Part shown: positions 24,393 through 33,787 of the stretch, one piece after another
How positions within the stretch are numbered: the stretch's first letter is position 1
Layout: each line of letters begins with the position of its first letter
NCBI GenBank assembly: GCA_903929795.1
Contig: CAIYWC010000178.1
Span: 1-64,000 of the forward strand
DNA: 64,000 bases
Direction of reading: 5' to 3'
Origin: an uncultured Myxococcales bacterium
GTDB taxonomy: Bacteria; Myxococcota_A; UBA9042
Translations under genes and position numbers: made by a program
Notes under the pieces: model-generated
Databases searched by the model: none
What the model saw: only the letters and a program-made list of their open reading frames with translations
What the model was told of the DNA's origin: nothing

Positions 24393-26477
24393 TCAGAGCT
24401 GCACAGCGTACACGAAAGCCGCCTTGGGCACGCGCAGCCAACGATCGCGAATGACGCCGCGCAACGTCGCGAAGTCCGTGCCGTCCTTGACGTAGGGCTC
24501 CAACAGCTGCTCCGCCGCCGGCTTGTCGCCGCGTGCCTTGATCTGCGCCACGCGCGTCATCAGCGTCAGGACGGCGTGCGCCACGCGCTCCCGGTGCAGC
24601 GAAAAGCAGCCTTTATCCATGCCGTTGGCCGCCAGCTGGTCCGCATGCCAGGTCAGCGCCCGGGCGTCGTACAGCGCGCCGACTTGCACCGCCGAGAGCT
24701 GGCTGTACGGCTTGGGCTTGCCGTTCGGCGTCGTCATGCCCTGCGCGATGTGGCCCATCGCCCACGCCACGCCCGCCGCCTGGCCCGCGTCGCGCTTGTC
24801 CGCCGCGAGCTTGCCCTGATCCACAAGCCAATCCGCCAGATACAGCGCGCTCGTCTCCGCCTTCAGCTCCTCCAGCGTTGCCGCCAGCGGACCGCCAAAA
24901 ATCTCGTCGTCGACCTTGCCGGCCACCCGGTATTCGTGCGCCGGTCCCAGATTGTGCCCCGCCTCGTGCAGCACCGTCGTCATGATCAGCGACTCCGGGT
25001 CGGTCGGCACCAGCGCCGCGCTGTCCTTGCAAAACAGCGACTCCACCTGCGTGCGAAACGCCGCCTGGCTGTCCAAATCCGTGTAAAGATTGGCCATTGC
25101 CACCGTCCGCCCGCGCGACTCGTTCGCCACCGGGCCCCAGTTGGGCAGACTCTGGCCGACGGTCGCCCCCAGCGCCGAGCGCGAATCGCCCGCGTTCAGC
25201 ACGATGTCGATGAAATTCGGCAAGTGAAAGCTGGTCTTGCCCGACTTGTACGGCGGGCCCGCGAGCACCGCGATCGCGTGCTCCAGCTGCGCCTTGATCG
25301 GCTCCAGCATGCGCTGCCAGGCCACCGCGTCCTCGTTCACGCGGGCGAAACTGACGTGGAATCCAGCCTTGCGCGCGCACGGCTCGTGGTAGGTCTCATC
25401 CGCGCCGATGCGCACGTACCACTTGGATTTGCCTTCCATTTTTGCCCACGCCTCGTCCGCGGCAAACCAGGAGCCATCGGCAAACGCCTGAGCCGCCGCG
25501 CGCAGGTATGCCACAAGCGCCGGCTCCGCGACCGTCTTGTCGGCCGCGAGCGCATCCGCCGCCGCCGTCAGCTCCTGGCCCACCGCGGTCATCTCCGCCG
25601 GCCATGCCTTTTCGAAGGGCACCTCCACCAGCTTGTCCGATTCGCCGCGCACGACCGTAAACGGCCCCAGCAATTCCGAGGCGTTGGGTAGCTTGTCCAG
25701 CTTGGCGCAGAATTCCTTGTCGCGCTGCAGCTCCGCCGGATACACACCGGAGACCTTCTTGGGCCGCCCCGGCAGCGCGTTGCAATCCGGATCCTGTTCG
25801 GTCTTGGGCGCTTCACACCACGGCCCCTGGTTGCGGTGAAACAGCGCGCGGCTCGGCCGGTGTCCCGGCAGGCCCTTGGCCAGCTCCGCCGTCCCGGATT
25901 GCAGGGCAAACAGCGCCTCCACAAGCTCCGCGGCCTTGAGCATGTGCGCCACGAACGCGCGTTCTCCGGCTGGCAGCGCCGTCAGGTCGTGCCAAATCAG
26001 CGTCGGTCGGCCCTGCCGCAGCTCCGCCAGCACCTGCGCGCGCCGCGCCGACTCGGCTGGCTGTGGCAGCGCGCCGTCCGTGCCATTGACGCGCTGCAGC
26101 AGGCCGTACGCCTCGGCGAACTGCGGCGTCAAGTGGTGGTCTTGGAGCCAATCCGCCGCCAGCCCAGGCCAGGTCGCGGCCAGTTCGTCGGCGTCCAACT
26201 CCTTGTTTTGATTTGCATCCACGCGCCAGTACAGCGGCAGATCCTGCTCCGCGGCGAGGCGGTTGAAATCCGCCCGCGACAGCGCCTTGAAGTCCGTCGC
26301 AGTCGGCCCCAGCGCAAGCTCCGTCGCCGTGTCCGGCGCAGCCAGCGCAGTCGGCGTCGGCGCGGCAGGAGGCAGCACGGCCGTTGCCGCTGGCGGCGCA
26401 ACCGGCTCCGGAGCCGGCGTCTTCTGACAAGCCGCGAGCGCAAGCCCGGCAAAACAAACGGCGACGATGCGGTTCAT
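24393..26477 (-). CDS. M49-like zinc metallopeptidase lipoprotein
   Basis: 694 residues. A signal with lipobox (LALAAC) and a Pro/Ala linker precede the catalytic part. An HExxH motif (HEAGH, His504 to His508) is followed about 30 residues later by TLEELKAETSALY (Glu536/537), the spacing and sequence of the dipeptidyl-peptidase III (M49) zinc site, though that family usually has HExxGH. The length also fits M49. Near residue 90 an EF-hand-like loop DANQNKELDADE is present. Unlike cytosolic DPP III it would be anchored outside the inner membrane. ATG 26477 is the only start giving the signal. The radical SAM gene follows after 15 bases. Confidence 0.78.
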   Translation of the reverse strand: MNRIVAVCFAGLALAACQKTPAPEPVAPPAATAVLPPAAPTPTALAAPDTATELALGPTATDFKALSRADFNRLAAEQDLPLYWRVDANQNKELDADELAATWPGLAADWLQDHHLTPQFAEAYGLLQRVNGTDGALPQPAESARRAQVLAELRQGRPTLIWHDLTALPAGERAFVAHMLKAAELVEALFALQSGTAELAKGLPGHRPSRALFHRNQGPWCEAPKTEQDPDCNALPGRPKKVSGVYPAELQRDKEFCAKLDKLPNASELLGPFTVVRGESDKLVEVPFEKAWPAEMTAVGQELTAAADALAADKTVAEPALVAYLRAAAQAFADGSWFAADEAWAKMEGKSKWYVRIGADETYHEPCARKAGFHVSFARVNEDAVAWQRMLEPIKAQLEHAIAVLAGPPYKSGKTSFHLPNFIDIVLNAGDSRSALGATVGQSLPNWGPVANESRGRTVAMANLYTDLDSQAAFRTQVESLFCKDSAALVPTDPESLIMTTVLHEAGHNLGPAHEYRVAGKVDDEIFGGPLAATLEELKAETSALYLADWLVDQGKLAADKRDAGQAAGVAWAMGHIAQGMTTPNGKPKPYSQLSAVQVGALYDARALTWHADQLAANGMDKGCFSLHRERVAHAVLTLMTRVAQIKARGDKPAAEQLLEPYVKDGTDFATLRGVIRDRWLRVPKAAFVYAVQL

Positions 26478-26536
26478 GGCGATCCTGGCGTCAGCTGGCG
26501 ACGCGGCCCGAGCGTAGGCGGCCACGTCACCGGCCG

Positions 26537-27391
26537 TCAATGGCGCATGTCCCACGCGACAAGCCAGTCCGTCCCGGTGCGCACAAACCCCAGCGTCTCC
26601 AGCCGCCGCTGCATGTCCGGCATGTGCGCGCCACCGTAGAAAATTCCCAAGCGTTTTACGCCCTTGCGGAGCTCGGCCTGCAGCGCCGCGATCGCCGCTT
26701 CGTTGCGCCGGGCGATCAGCGCGTCACTCCCGGCGCTGGCCTGCGTCAGGTCGCCCATCTCCGCCAGCTCGCGTGCCAGCACCCGTTTCAGCGCCAGGTT
26801 GCGATCGCTGCCGGGAGCCACCGCGCCAAACAGTTCCAGGCCGCCAAAACGCATCGAGCCGTCCGCGTTGGTCGATCGCGCCGCGTCCGTCAGCGCCCAG
26901 CGCAGCAGCATGCCCAGCGTGTCCGTCCAGTGGCTCTTCAGGTGCGCCATCAGCTCGTCCGGGCCCAGGTCCGCGTGGACGAAATTCGCCCGTTTGTAGT
27001 CGATTTCCTCCAGCTGAAACGCCAGCCCCAGCTTGTCGCGCAGCCAGATTTGCAGGGCGGACAGGCCGCTGTCGCTGCGCACGCCGGTCCGCGCATACCG
27101 CTGGCCATCCGCGGCGACGAGCTCGAACAGCAGCCGCGGATAGCCGTCCAGCCGCCGCTGCAGCTGGCGGTAGTACGCCACGTCCGCAATGTGAATCGCC
27201 GCGACGAGGTCGACCTGCACGTTGCCGCGCCTGAAGTGACCAATTGCGGTGTCCAGGTGGTCCTTGCCGGGCGGCTGGCTGACGTAGCGCATGTACGGCA
27301 GCGGCTCCGCCGGCAGGGCCGCGTGCGCCAAACGCGGCAGCGCGAACAGGAGCGGCAGGAGCCAAGCGATCGGCAAAGGGCGAAGCTGCAT
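26537..27391 (-). CDS. TraB/GumN-like exported protein
   Basis: 284 residues from ATG 27391, with a signal peptide (IAWLLPLLFALPRLAHA). The TraB/GumN signatures are visible: VAAIHIADVAYY with the conserved His, FELV shortly after, and near the C terminus IFYGGAHMPDM. The family (also called TIKI/TraB/PrgY) is thought to include membrane-associated metalloproteases or peptide-blocking factors; the activity here is unknown. It is divergent from the lipoprotein gene at 27491. Confidence 0.82.
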   Translation of the reverse strand: MQLRPLPIAWLLPLLFALPRLAHAALPAEPLPYMRYVSQPPGKDHLDTAIGHFRRGNVQVDLVAAIHIADVAYYRQLQRRLDGYPRLLFELVAADGQRYARTGVRSDSGLSALQIWLRDKLGLAFQLEEIDYKRANFVHADLGPDELMAHLKSHWTDTLGMLLRWALTDAARSTNADGSMRFGGLELFGAVAPGSDRNLALKRVLARELAEMGDLTQASAGSDALIARRNEAAIAALQAELRKGVKRLGIFYGGAHMPDMQRRLETLGFVRTGTDWLVAWDMRH

Positions 27392-27490
27392 GCCGGCCAC
27401 GATAGCACGGGCGCTGGCCGCTTGCATCCGCGCCCGCGGCCGCCCAAGCTATCGCACTGTCAGCGGCCACGGCAGCTGATACGGGAGTCC

Positions 27491-28615
27491 ATGGCCAACT
27501 TTGCGCGCTTGTTGGTGATTCTCGCGCTATTGCCGGCGTGTCGGCAATCGCCTGCGCCCGCGCCACCGGCCTTGCCACCGCCTGCGCCTGCGCCGGCGCC
27601 CGAGGTCGTCGCGCCGCCGCCGCCCGCTGCCGTGGTCGCCGTCGCCGTGCCACCGCTGCCGCTGCCGCTGGATGAACGGCTGACCGCGCAGATCGGCCAA
27701 GGCCACGCCGTGCTGCTGGATTTGCGCGAAGACGGGGTATGGGCGAAGTCCCTGGACGGCGCGCGCAAGGAGCAGCTCGCAGCGACGGCGGCGACCTGGC
27801 TGTGGCCGGACGCCCAGACGCGCGTGCTCTGGTTGTGGCGCGAAGCGGATGGCGCGCTGCAGGCGCTGGACTTGGCGGTGCCGCTGCCGCAGCCGGTGAC
27901 GGTAGCGACGGGCGTGCCGGTCGGCCTGGCCTGGCTGTGGCCCAAGCGCGCGATGGTCGGGCCGGACGACGCGCGGCTGCGGCTGTCGCTGGACCCGCGC
28001 GACGTCGGTTTTCAGTTCGGTCTGCCGCCGGAACCGGGGCGGTGGGAGGCGCCGCGGCGCTGGCGGACGTGCGGGCGCGGCAAGGCCAAGCGGCTGGAGC
28101 CGCAATGTCCGGTGCTCGCGCCGGGTGCGGAAGCGCTGCTGCGGTCGTGGGCTGGGCGAATCAGCGCGGAGACGCGCCTCGCGGGACTCGGGCGTGCGGG
28201 CGCGCAACCGATTGGATGTACGCCACAAAGCTGTGGCGTGGCCCACACGCTCGGCGCCACGCACTGGTGGCTGGTGCCGGCCGCGGTGTGGAGCGACTGT
28301 TGCCGGCGCGGCCACCAACTGTACGACGCGCGCACGCACCGGTTTTTGCGGCTCGGCGCGGGCAAGCTGGTGGCGAACCCGAGCGGCGATCGCCGCGACA
28401 CTGTGGAATCCCTCTGGCTGTGCCCGTTGGGCGACGCGATCGTCACCGAATCCGGCGTGGTGCCGCTGGAGCCACCGGGCGCGCTGCGCTTTGGCGACGC
28501 CGATGCGTGTTTGGGCGGCCAGCCGCTGCGCACGCCCAGCCTGCCGTGCCCCCAAGGCGATCAGTGCGAGGACGACCCGGCCAACGCCGCGACCGACGAG
28601 GCCCGGCCGCGGTAG
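27491..28615 (+). CDS. Hypothetical lipoprotein
   Basis: 374 residues. The signal ends in a lipobox (ALLPAC) followed by a long Pro/Ala/Val linker (about 20-60). The mature part has repeated short beta-like segments rich in Trp and Leu (ATWLWPDAQTRVLWLWR), perhaps a degenerate propeller, and about ten cysteines in the C-terminal half (GCTPQSCG, SDCCRRG, LPCPQGDQCEDD) that suggest disulfides. I recognise no family. ATG 27491 was chosen because the frame upstream is antisense to the TraB-like gene. It converges with the NTPase gene. Confidence 0.7.
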   Translation: MANFARLLVILALLPACRQSPAPAPPALPPPAPAPAPEVVAPPPPAAVVAVAVPPLPLPLDERLTAQIGQGHAVLLDLREDGVWAKSLDGARKEQLAATAATWLWPDAQTRVLWLWREADGALQALDLAVPLPQPVTVATGVPVGLAWLWPKRAMVGPDDARLRLSLDPRDVGFQFGLPPEPGRWEAPRRWRTCGRGKAKRLEPQCPVLAPGAEALLRSWAGRISAETRLAGLGRAGAQPIGCTPQSCGVAHTLGATHWWLVPAAVWSDCCRRGHQLYDARTHRFLRLGAGKLVANPSGDRRDTVESLWLCPLGDAIVTESGVVPLEPPGALRFGDADACLGGQPLRTPSLPCPQGDQCEDDPANAATDEARPR

Positions 28616-28634
28616 CCAGCGAAAGGCCCAAAGC

Positions 28635-30137
28635 TTACTTGGCCTGGAGGCCGGCGAAGACGCCGTGTTCGCACGCACCCTGGGCGCGCTCCTGGGCGAT
28701 GGCGAAGAACGCCGCGTCGCGGGTGCCGACGGGCACGGCTTGGTCGACAAAGCCGATGATGTCGTCGGGCGCAATCCCGCGGCTGCAAATGGCCGCGACG
28801 ATCGGGTTCAGGCAGCGGCGGCCATCGGGCAGCGACGCGACCATCGCCGCGATTTCAAGGGACGCCATCTCGCCGGTCGCCGACGTCAGCAGCGCACAAT
28901 CGGTCTGGCCCTTCACCAGCCAGCGCGCCAGCAGCAGGTCCATCAGCGTGCGATTCGCCAGCGCCGCCACGCCGCTCGCCTCGCCTTTGCGGACCACCGG
29001 CGACTGCATCAGCCGCCGACACGCGCCACCCGCTTCACCGCCACCCGGCGCCGCCACACCTTCACAGCGGTTGACCGACAGCCGCAGATCGGGCTCACGC
29101 TTGTCGATCACGCCCTGCGCCGCGATGCGGTCGAGCCAGCTCAGCGCGCCGTCTGTCGTGCTCGTGATGCCGTGCAGCCGGTGCGCCAACCACGTCGCGT
29201 AGAGCTCGGAACGCACTGGATCCATGGCCAAATCGTCCAGTCCAGCGGCTTCGCCCGCCGCCGCGCGCGCGTCTTCGGCGAGATCGGCCATCGTCTCCGC
29301 ATCGCGGTGGGTCGACATGTGCACGTACCGGCACGTCGCACCGCCGCGTTTGCGGTCCAGCTTGTGCGCCGCCAGCCACGCCTGCGCGGCCTGCAGCGCC
29401 GTCGGGTCGGGAAAACGCCGCACCAGCACCGCGTCCGCCTCCGCACACGTCATGTCCGGCAGGGCCAGCACCAGCTCCGGCGCTTTCGTGGGCTTGGCGT
29501 CGACCATCCCGGGCCGCTCAAACCGCACGATTTGCTCACTGAATTCCGCCTTTTCCAGCCAGTCCAGCTCGGCGTCCATCCGGCGCCGCTCGCTCACCGT
29601 CAGCTCGTCGGTGCCATCCAGCAGCAGCAGCCACGGCGTGTCGCCGAGCGCGTCGCGCAGCTGCCCGGCCGGATCCTCGCCCGCGCGCACGCCCAACTGC
29701 CCCAGCAGCACGCCCGCGATGGCCGGCTGGGACGCGGTCGCCAGCTCCAGCTTGGCGCGCAGATCCAGGCCCACATCCACGCGAAAGGTCAGCCGCTGGC
29801 CGCATGTCAGCGCTTCCAGACTCCAGGCCAGCTTGCTTTTGCCCGAACCGCCGCGCGCGATTACCCACGTTTGCGCGCCCGGCTTGGCGGTCAGCAGGTG
29901 GTCGGCGGCCTGCTGTTCCGTCCACGGCGTCTGCGCCGGATCGTCGGCCCGCCGCAGGGCAATCGGCTGGAAGCTGCCATCGGCCAGGCCCGCCGCCCGC
30001 GCGTGCGTCGCGGTCCGACAGCGCTCGGCCATCGGCTCGGGCAACTTGCGCTTGACCGCCGTCGACGCGCCTGAGCAAGCGACCGCGGTCAGAGCCAGTA
30101 GGGAAATGGCGACAAAAATGTGGAGTGGATTGCGCAT
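28635..30137 (-). CDS. P-loop NTPase with a lipoprotein-like N terminus
   Basis: 500 residues. The N terminus (MRNPLHIFVAISLLALTAVAC) looks like a lipoprotein signal or a single membrane anchor. The soluble part has a Walker A motif ARGGSGKS (94-101) and a strong Walker B WLLLLDGTDE (169-178), the LLLLDGxDE form seen in NACHT/STAND NTPases. The C-terminal half is helical with scattered Cys. An ATP- or GTP-binding protein outside the cytoplasm would be odd. Basic residues just after the hydrophobic segment (VKRK) also allow an N-out, C-in topology with the NTPase in the cytoplasm. Function is unknown; a sensor or defence-like role is speculation. It is divergent from the aldehyde dehydrogenase. 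Confidence 0.75.
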   Translation of the reverse strand: MRNPLHIFVAISLLALTAVACSGASTAVKRKLPEPMAERCRTATHARAAGLADGSFQPIALRRADDPAQTPWTEQQAADHLLTAKPGAQTWVIARGGSGKSKLAWSLEALTCGQRLTFRVDVGLDLRAKLELATASQPAIAGVLLGQLGVRAGEDPAGQLRDALGDTPWLLLLDGTDELTVSERRRMDAELDWLEKAEFSEQIVRFERPGMVDAKPTKAPELVLALPDMTCAEADAVLVRRFPDPTALQAAQAWLAAHKLDRKRGGATCRYVHMSTHRDAETMADLAEDARAAAGEAAGLDDLAMDPVRSELYATWLAHRLHGITSTTDGALSWLDRIAAQGVIDKREPDLRLSVNRCEGVAAPGGGEAGGACRRLMQSPVVRKGEASGVAALANRTLMDLLLARWLVKGQTDCALLTSATGEMASLEIAAMVASLPDGRRCLNPIVAAICSRGIAPDDIIGFVDQAVPVGTRDAAFFAIAQERAQGACEHGVFAGLQAK

Positions 30138-30212
30138 GGCGAAAGGCTACCAACGCGCAGGCATTTTGTGCAAGCCGGGCGGCCGCACGCGCGCGTTCGT
30201 GGACGGCAGGCG

Positions 30213-30241
30213 TTGCGGCGCCGGCGGTTCTCCCCTATCGT
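30213..30241 (+). promoter_or_regulatory. Likely promoter of the aldehyde dehydrogenase gene
   Basis: TTGCGG (30213-30218), a 17-base spacer and TATCGT (30236-30241) lie 27 bases upstream of ATG 30269, with an AGGA ribosome site between. Spacing is ideal and both hexamers match four of six. Confidence 0.45.
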
Positions 30242-30268
30242 TGCGCCGGGCGGGCCAACGAGGAACTC

Positions 30269-31870
30269 ATGAGTCAAGAGCTGCGTGTCGTGCAAACCAA
30301 GCGTGAAACCAAGGCGCCAACGGCGCTTCGGCCCCGGCCAATCGAGCGGGTTTGCCCCATCGATCTGCGGCCGCTGGCGCCGGTGCCGAGCGCGACGGCG
30401 GCGGAAGTGGCGCAGGCGGTGGCCAGGTCCCGCGTGGCGCAGGACAACTGGCGGCGGCTGGCGTTTGCGGACCGCGCGGCGGCGATGAAGCGCGCGGCAA
30501 AAGCGCTGCTGGCGCGCAGGTTTGAGGCGATCGACCTGGTGCGCGATGAGATGGGCAAGCTGGAGATCGAGGGCCTGTTCAACGAGAGCCTGGGGCCTAT
30601 CGACTTTCTGAACGGCTGGATCGGCGTGGTCAAGGCGCAGGGTCAGCGCGAGACGATCTCATTGAATCCACTGGCTTTTCCTGGAAAGTCGGCGCACATC
30701 GACTTGGTGCCGCGCGGCGTGATCGGCGTCATCGCGCCGTGGAATTTCCCGATCGCCGGGCTGTACCGCGCGCTGTTCCCGGCGCTGCTGACCGGAAACG
30801 GGGTTGTGGTAAAACCGTCTGAATTCACGCCGCTTTCCAGTCAATGGCTGGCGGATGTTTTGGCGAGTGAGCTGCCCGATGGGCTCATCCAGGTCGTTCA
30901 GGGCGACGGTGCGGTCGGTCAGGCGCTGCTGGGCGCGGGGATCGACGCCTGCGTGTTCACCGGCTCGCCGCGCGCGGGCCATGCCGTCAGCCTGCGCTGC
31001 GCCGAATTGGGTATCCCGTCCAGCCTGGAGATGGGCGGCAAGGATGCGGCGATTGTGCTTGCAGATTGCGAACTTGACCGCACGCTCGCCGGCGTGACGC
31101 ACTGGGCGCTGAGCAATGTCGGCCAGTCCTGCGGTGCGCTGGAAATCGCCTACGTGGAGGCGCACATCGCCGACGAATTCGTCGCGCGGCTCGGACAGAC
31201 GTGGCCTAAACTGCGCATGGGGCCTGAGGATTATGCGGACATCGGGCCGATCGCCAACCGCCGGCAGTTCGACATCGTCCGCGCGCACGTTGCGGACGCG
31301 GTGGCCAAGGGCGCGACGCTTGTGTGCGGCGGCCAGCCGACCGGCAAAGGCCTGTTTTTCCAGCCGACTGTGCTCGACCACTGCACCGACGCGATGGACG
31401 TCGTGCGCGAGGAGACTTTTGGCCCGGTGCTGGCGGTGGTGCGCGTGGAGGGTGCCGCGGACGCGATTCGCCGCATCAACCGGGCGAAATACGGCTTGGG
31501 CGCGTCGATTTGGACCACCGACTACGCCCGCGCCGAGCGTTTGGCGGAGCGGCTGGACGTCGGCGTCGTGGACGTGAACAACCACTCGTTCACCGGCGCC
31601 ATCGCGCCTTTGCCGTGGAGCGGCACGCGCGAAAGCGGCTTCGGCGTTGCGAACAGCCACCACGCGCTCGGCACGTACGTGCGCCCGCGCGCGCTGGTCA
31701 TCGACCGCAACACCGCGCCGGAGCCGTTCTGGATGCCGTTTGACCGCACGCTGTGGCAGATGGGCCAGGCGCTGAGCGAGGCGCAGCTTTTTGACGTCCG
31801 CAACGCGTGGAAGCTGCCGTTTCTGATGCAGAAACGCGTGGCAACGATCCGCAAGTTCTTCGGCAAATAG
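30269..31870 (+). CDS. Aldehyde dehydrogenase family protein
   Basis: 533-residue NAD(P)-dependent aldehyde dehydrogenase, oxidising an aldehyde to a carboxylate. The cofactor and active-site motifs are present: APWNFPIAG, LEMGGKD with general-base Glu254, NVGQSCGA with nucleophile Cys288, and EETFGPVLAV. A C-terminal tail of about 60 residues extends past the usual end. The substrate is not evident. It ends three bases from the convergent GMC oxidoreductase gene, and together they could carry an alcohol through the aldehyde to the acid. ATG 30269 follows AGGA. Confidence 0.92.
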   Translation: MSQELRVVQTKRETKAPTALRPRPIERVCPIDLRPLAPVPSATAAEVAQAVARSRVAQDNWRRLAFADRAAAMKRAAKALLARRFEAIDLVRDEMGKLEIEGLFNESLGPIDFLNGWIGVVKAQGQRETISLNPLAFPGKSAHIDLVPRGVIGVIAPWNFPIAGLYRALFPALLTGNGVVVKPSEFTPLSSQWLADVLASELPDGLIQVVQGDGAVGQALLGAGIDACVFTGSPRAGHAVSLRCAELGIPSSLEMGGKDAAIVLADCELDRTLAGVTHWALSNVGQSCGALEIAYVEAHIADEFVARLGQTWPKLRMGPEDYADIGPIANRRQFDIVRAHVADAVAKGATLVCGGQPTGKGLFFQPTVLDHCTDAMDVVREETFGPVLAVVRVEGAADAIRRINRAKYGLGASIWTTDYARAERLAERLDVGVVDVNNHSFTGAIAPLPWSGTRESGFGVANSHHALGTYVRPRALVIDRNTAPEPFWMPFDRTLWQMGQALSEAQLFDVRNAWKLPFLMQKRVATIRKFFGK

Positions 31871-31873
31871 CCG

Positions 31874-33787
31874 CTATTCCAGCGCCGCGGCGATGCCTTC
31901 CGCCGCGCGCGACGCCATCGCCATGATTGTCAGCTGCGGGTTCACGCCCAGCGGACCCGGCACGGTGCTGCCGTCGACGATGTACAGCCCCGGCACGTCG
32001 TGGCACTGGTGGTTCAGGTCCACAACGCTCGTGCGCGGGTCCTTGCCCATCTGGCACGTGCCCAGCGGGTGGTAGCTCAGCAGCCCGACGTCGCTGGCCG
32101 CCGGCGTCGTCTTGGCGTACTTGGCGATGTCGCTCGCCGCGACCTCCGGCGTCGAGGGTCGCGACGGGTAAAAGCGCTTGGCACCCGCGGCCTTGAGCAG
32201 CTCCATGCCGGCCACGACGCCTTTGTGCAGCAGCGCGCTGTCCGCCGCGGTGACGTTGTAGGTGATCGCCGGCTGGCCGCCGATACCGCGCCAGACGCGG
32301 CCGTTGCGGCTCTGATCGGCGATCAGAATCCCCAGCGTCGCCATCTGTGCCTGCCGCGCCAACACGTCCATCAGGCGATTGCCCAGCAGCTGCACCGTCA
32401 CCGCGACCGTGTTGGCGTCCGGCATCGCGCTGGTGATCAGGATGCCGTCGCGCAGGTATTCGTCGCAGCCGTAGGACTGCGGGATGTGTTGCGCGCCGTT
32501 GATGTCCTCGCTCATCAGCGCTGACAAGCCCGTGGACGGGTGCAGCGTCAGGTTGCGCCCGACCTGGTCGCTGGAATTCGCCAAGCCCTGGTTCAGCAGC
32601 AGCATGGGCGTCGGCACCGCGCCGCCGGCCAAAACGACAATCTTGCCGCGGACCTGCAAGCTGCGGCCGTTGGCCGAGACACCGGCGACGCCGACCGCGC
32701 GGCCTTGTTCGGTCAGGATGCGTTCGGCGCGCAGGCCGGTGACGCAGAGCGCGCTGGCTTCCAGCGCCATGGGCACGTAGGAGACGTTCATGCTGCGACG
32801 GGCGTCGGTTCGGCAGCCGAAGTCGCAAAACCCTTGACCTTCACAGCCTTTGACGTTGCGCCGGATGGCGAAATGGCTCCAGCCCAGCGCGTCGCAGCCG
32901 CGGGCGACGGCCTTGGCAATGGGCCCGGACGTCGGCTGTGTGGCGGGCGCGACGTCGATGGTGCGCTCCACGCGCTCGAAGTGTCGGCGCATCGTCTCGC
33001 TGGCAAAGACGTCCGTGCCGAGCTCCTCGCACCAGCGGTCCGACACCCAGTCCGGCGTGCGAAAACAGGTGCCGCCGTTTACCGCGGTGGAGCCGCCGAC
33101 CAACCGGCCGATGTAGACCGGCATCGCGGCGTTGCCCAGCGCGATCGCGCCGCGGTAGAAGCGCTGGTGTGCGTCGACGGAGCTGCCGGTGAAGGCGTCG
33201 CGGCGGTAGTGCTCGCCCTCTTCCACGAACACGACGGCGTGGCCGCGCTCCGCCAGCTCCTTGCCCACGACCGCGCCGCCTGCGCCGGTGCCGACCACGA
33301 CGACGTCGCATTCCAGCGTCTGCGGCCCCGTCCAGTCGTTGGCGCGCACGACCTGCTGCAGCCAGCGTGGCTGATCCATGTGCTTGACGACATTGCGTTT
33401 TCCGCCCATCGCCGCGTACACATCCGGCCGGTCAAAATGCGCCAGCTTGTAGATGAGCGACGCGACCGTCAGCGGCAGCCGCAGCACGGGATCCTGCTGC
33501 CAAACGCTGAGCAGGTGCTGCTGCTGCGGCACCGTCAGGTCCTGGAACGCCTTGCCCGTGCGCAGGCGCGCGGCCTGGTCCAACGTCCGGTGCAGCAGCG
33601 CCCACGGCTTGGCGAGCTGCGGGGCAAAGTCGCGCACCAGCGTGTTGGCGAGGTGGACCGCGGTCTCATCCGCGCCGGGAATCGTCGCGCTGCCGGGGAT
33701 CATGGCCTCCACGAGCGCCAAGGCGGCGCGCAGGTCGGACGGGCTCAGGCGATCGGCGGCGTTTTGGCTGGCTGGGTTCGCAAGCAT
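31874..33787 (-). CDS. GMC-family FAD oxidoreductase
   Basis: 637 residues. An N-terminal helical segment (about 10-110), of the kind seen in long-chain alcohol oxidases and gluconate-dehydrogenase small subunits, precedes the FAD domain with GTGAGG (166-171) and VVFVEEGEHY. The cysteines in GCEGQGFCDFGC around residue 310 are typical of this subgroup. Near the end are the GMC active-site His in SYHPLGTCQMG and the C-terminal FAD motif VDGSTVPGPLG. It oxidises a hydroxyl to a carbonyl; alcohols, sugars or cyclitols are possible. ATG 33787 has AGGA upstream. It lies 83 bases after the RND gene in the leftward inositol-phosphate locus. Confidence 0.9.
   Translation of the reverse strand: MLANPASQNAADRLSPSDLRAALALVEAMIPGSATIPGADETAVHLANTLVRDFAPQLAKPWALLHRTLDQAARLRTGKAFQDLTVPQQQHLLSVWQQDPVLRLPLTVASLIYKLAHFDRPDVYAAMGGKRNVVKHMDQPRWLQQVVRANDWTGPQTLECDVVVVGTGAGGAVVGKELAERGHAVVFVEEGEHYRRDAFTGSSVDAHQRFYRGAIALGNAAMPVYIGRLVGGSTAVNGGTCFRTPDWVSDRWCEELGTDVFASETMRRHFERVERTIDVAPATQPTSGPIAKAVARGCDALGWSHFAIRRNVKGCEGQGFCDFGCRTDARRSMNVSYVPMALEASALCVTGLRAERILTEQGRAVGVAGVSANGRSLQVRGKIVVLAGGAVPTPMLLLNQGLANSSDQVGRNLTLHPSTGLSALMSEDINGAQHIPQSYGCDEYLRDGILITSAMPDANTVAVTVQLLGNRLMDVLARQAQMATLGILIADQSRNGRVWRGIGGQPAITYNVTAADSALLHKGVVAGMELLKAAGAKRFYPSRPSTPEVAASDIAKYAKTTPAASDVGLLSYHPLGTCQMGKDPRTSVVDLNHQCHDVPGLYIVDGSTVPGPLGVNPQLTIMAMASRAAEGIAAALE

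Noticed and set aside
23334-25691. Plus-strand open frame of 785 codons
   Set aside because: Antisense to the radical SAM and peptidase genes; composition is that of reversed codons.
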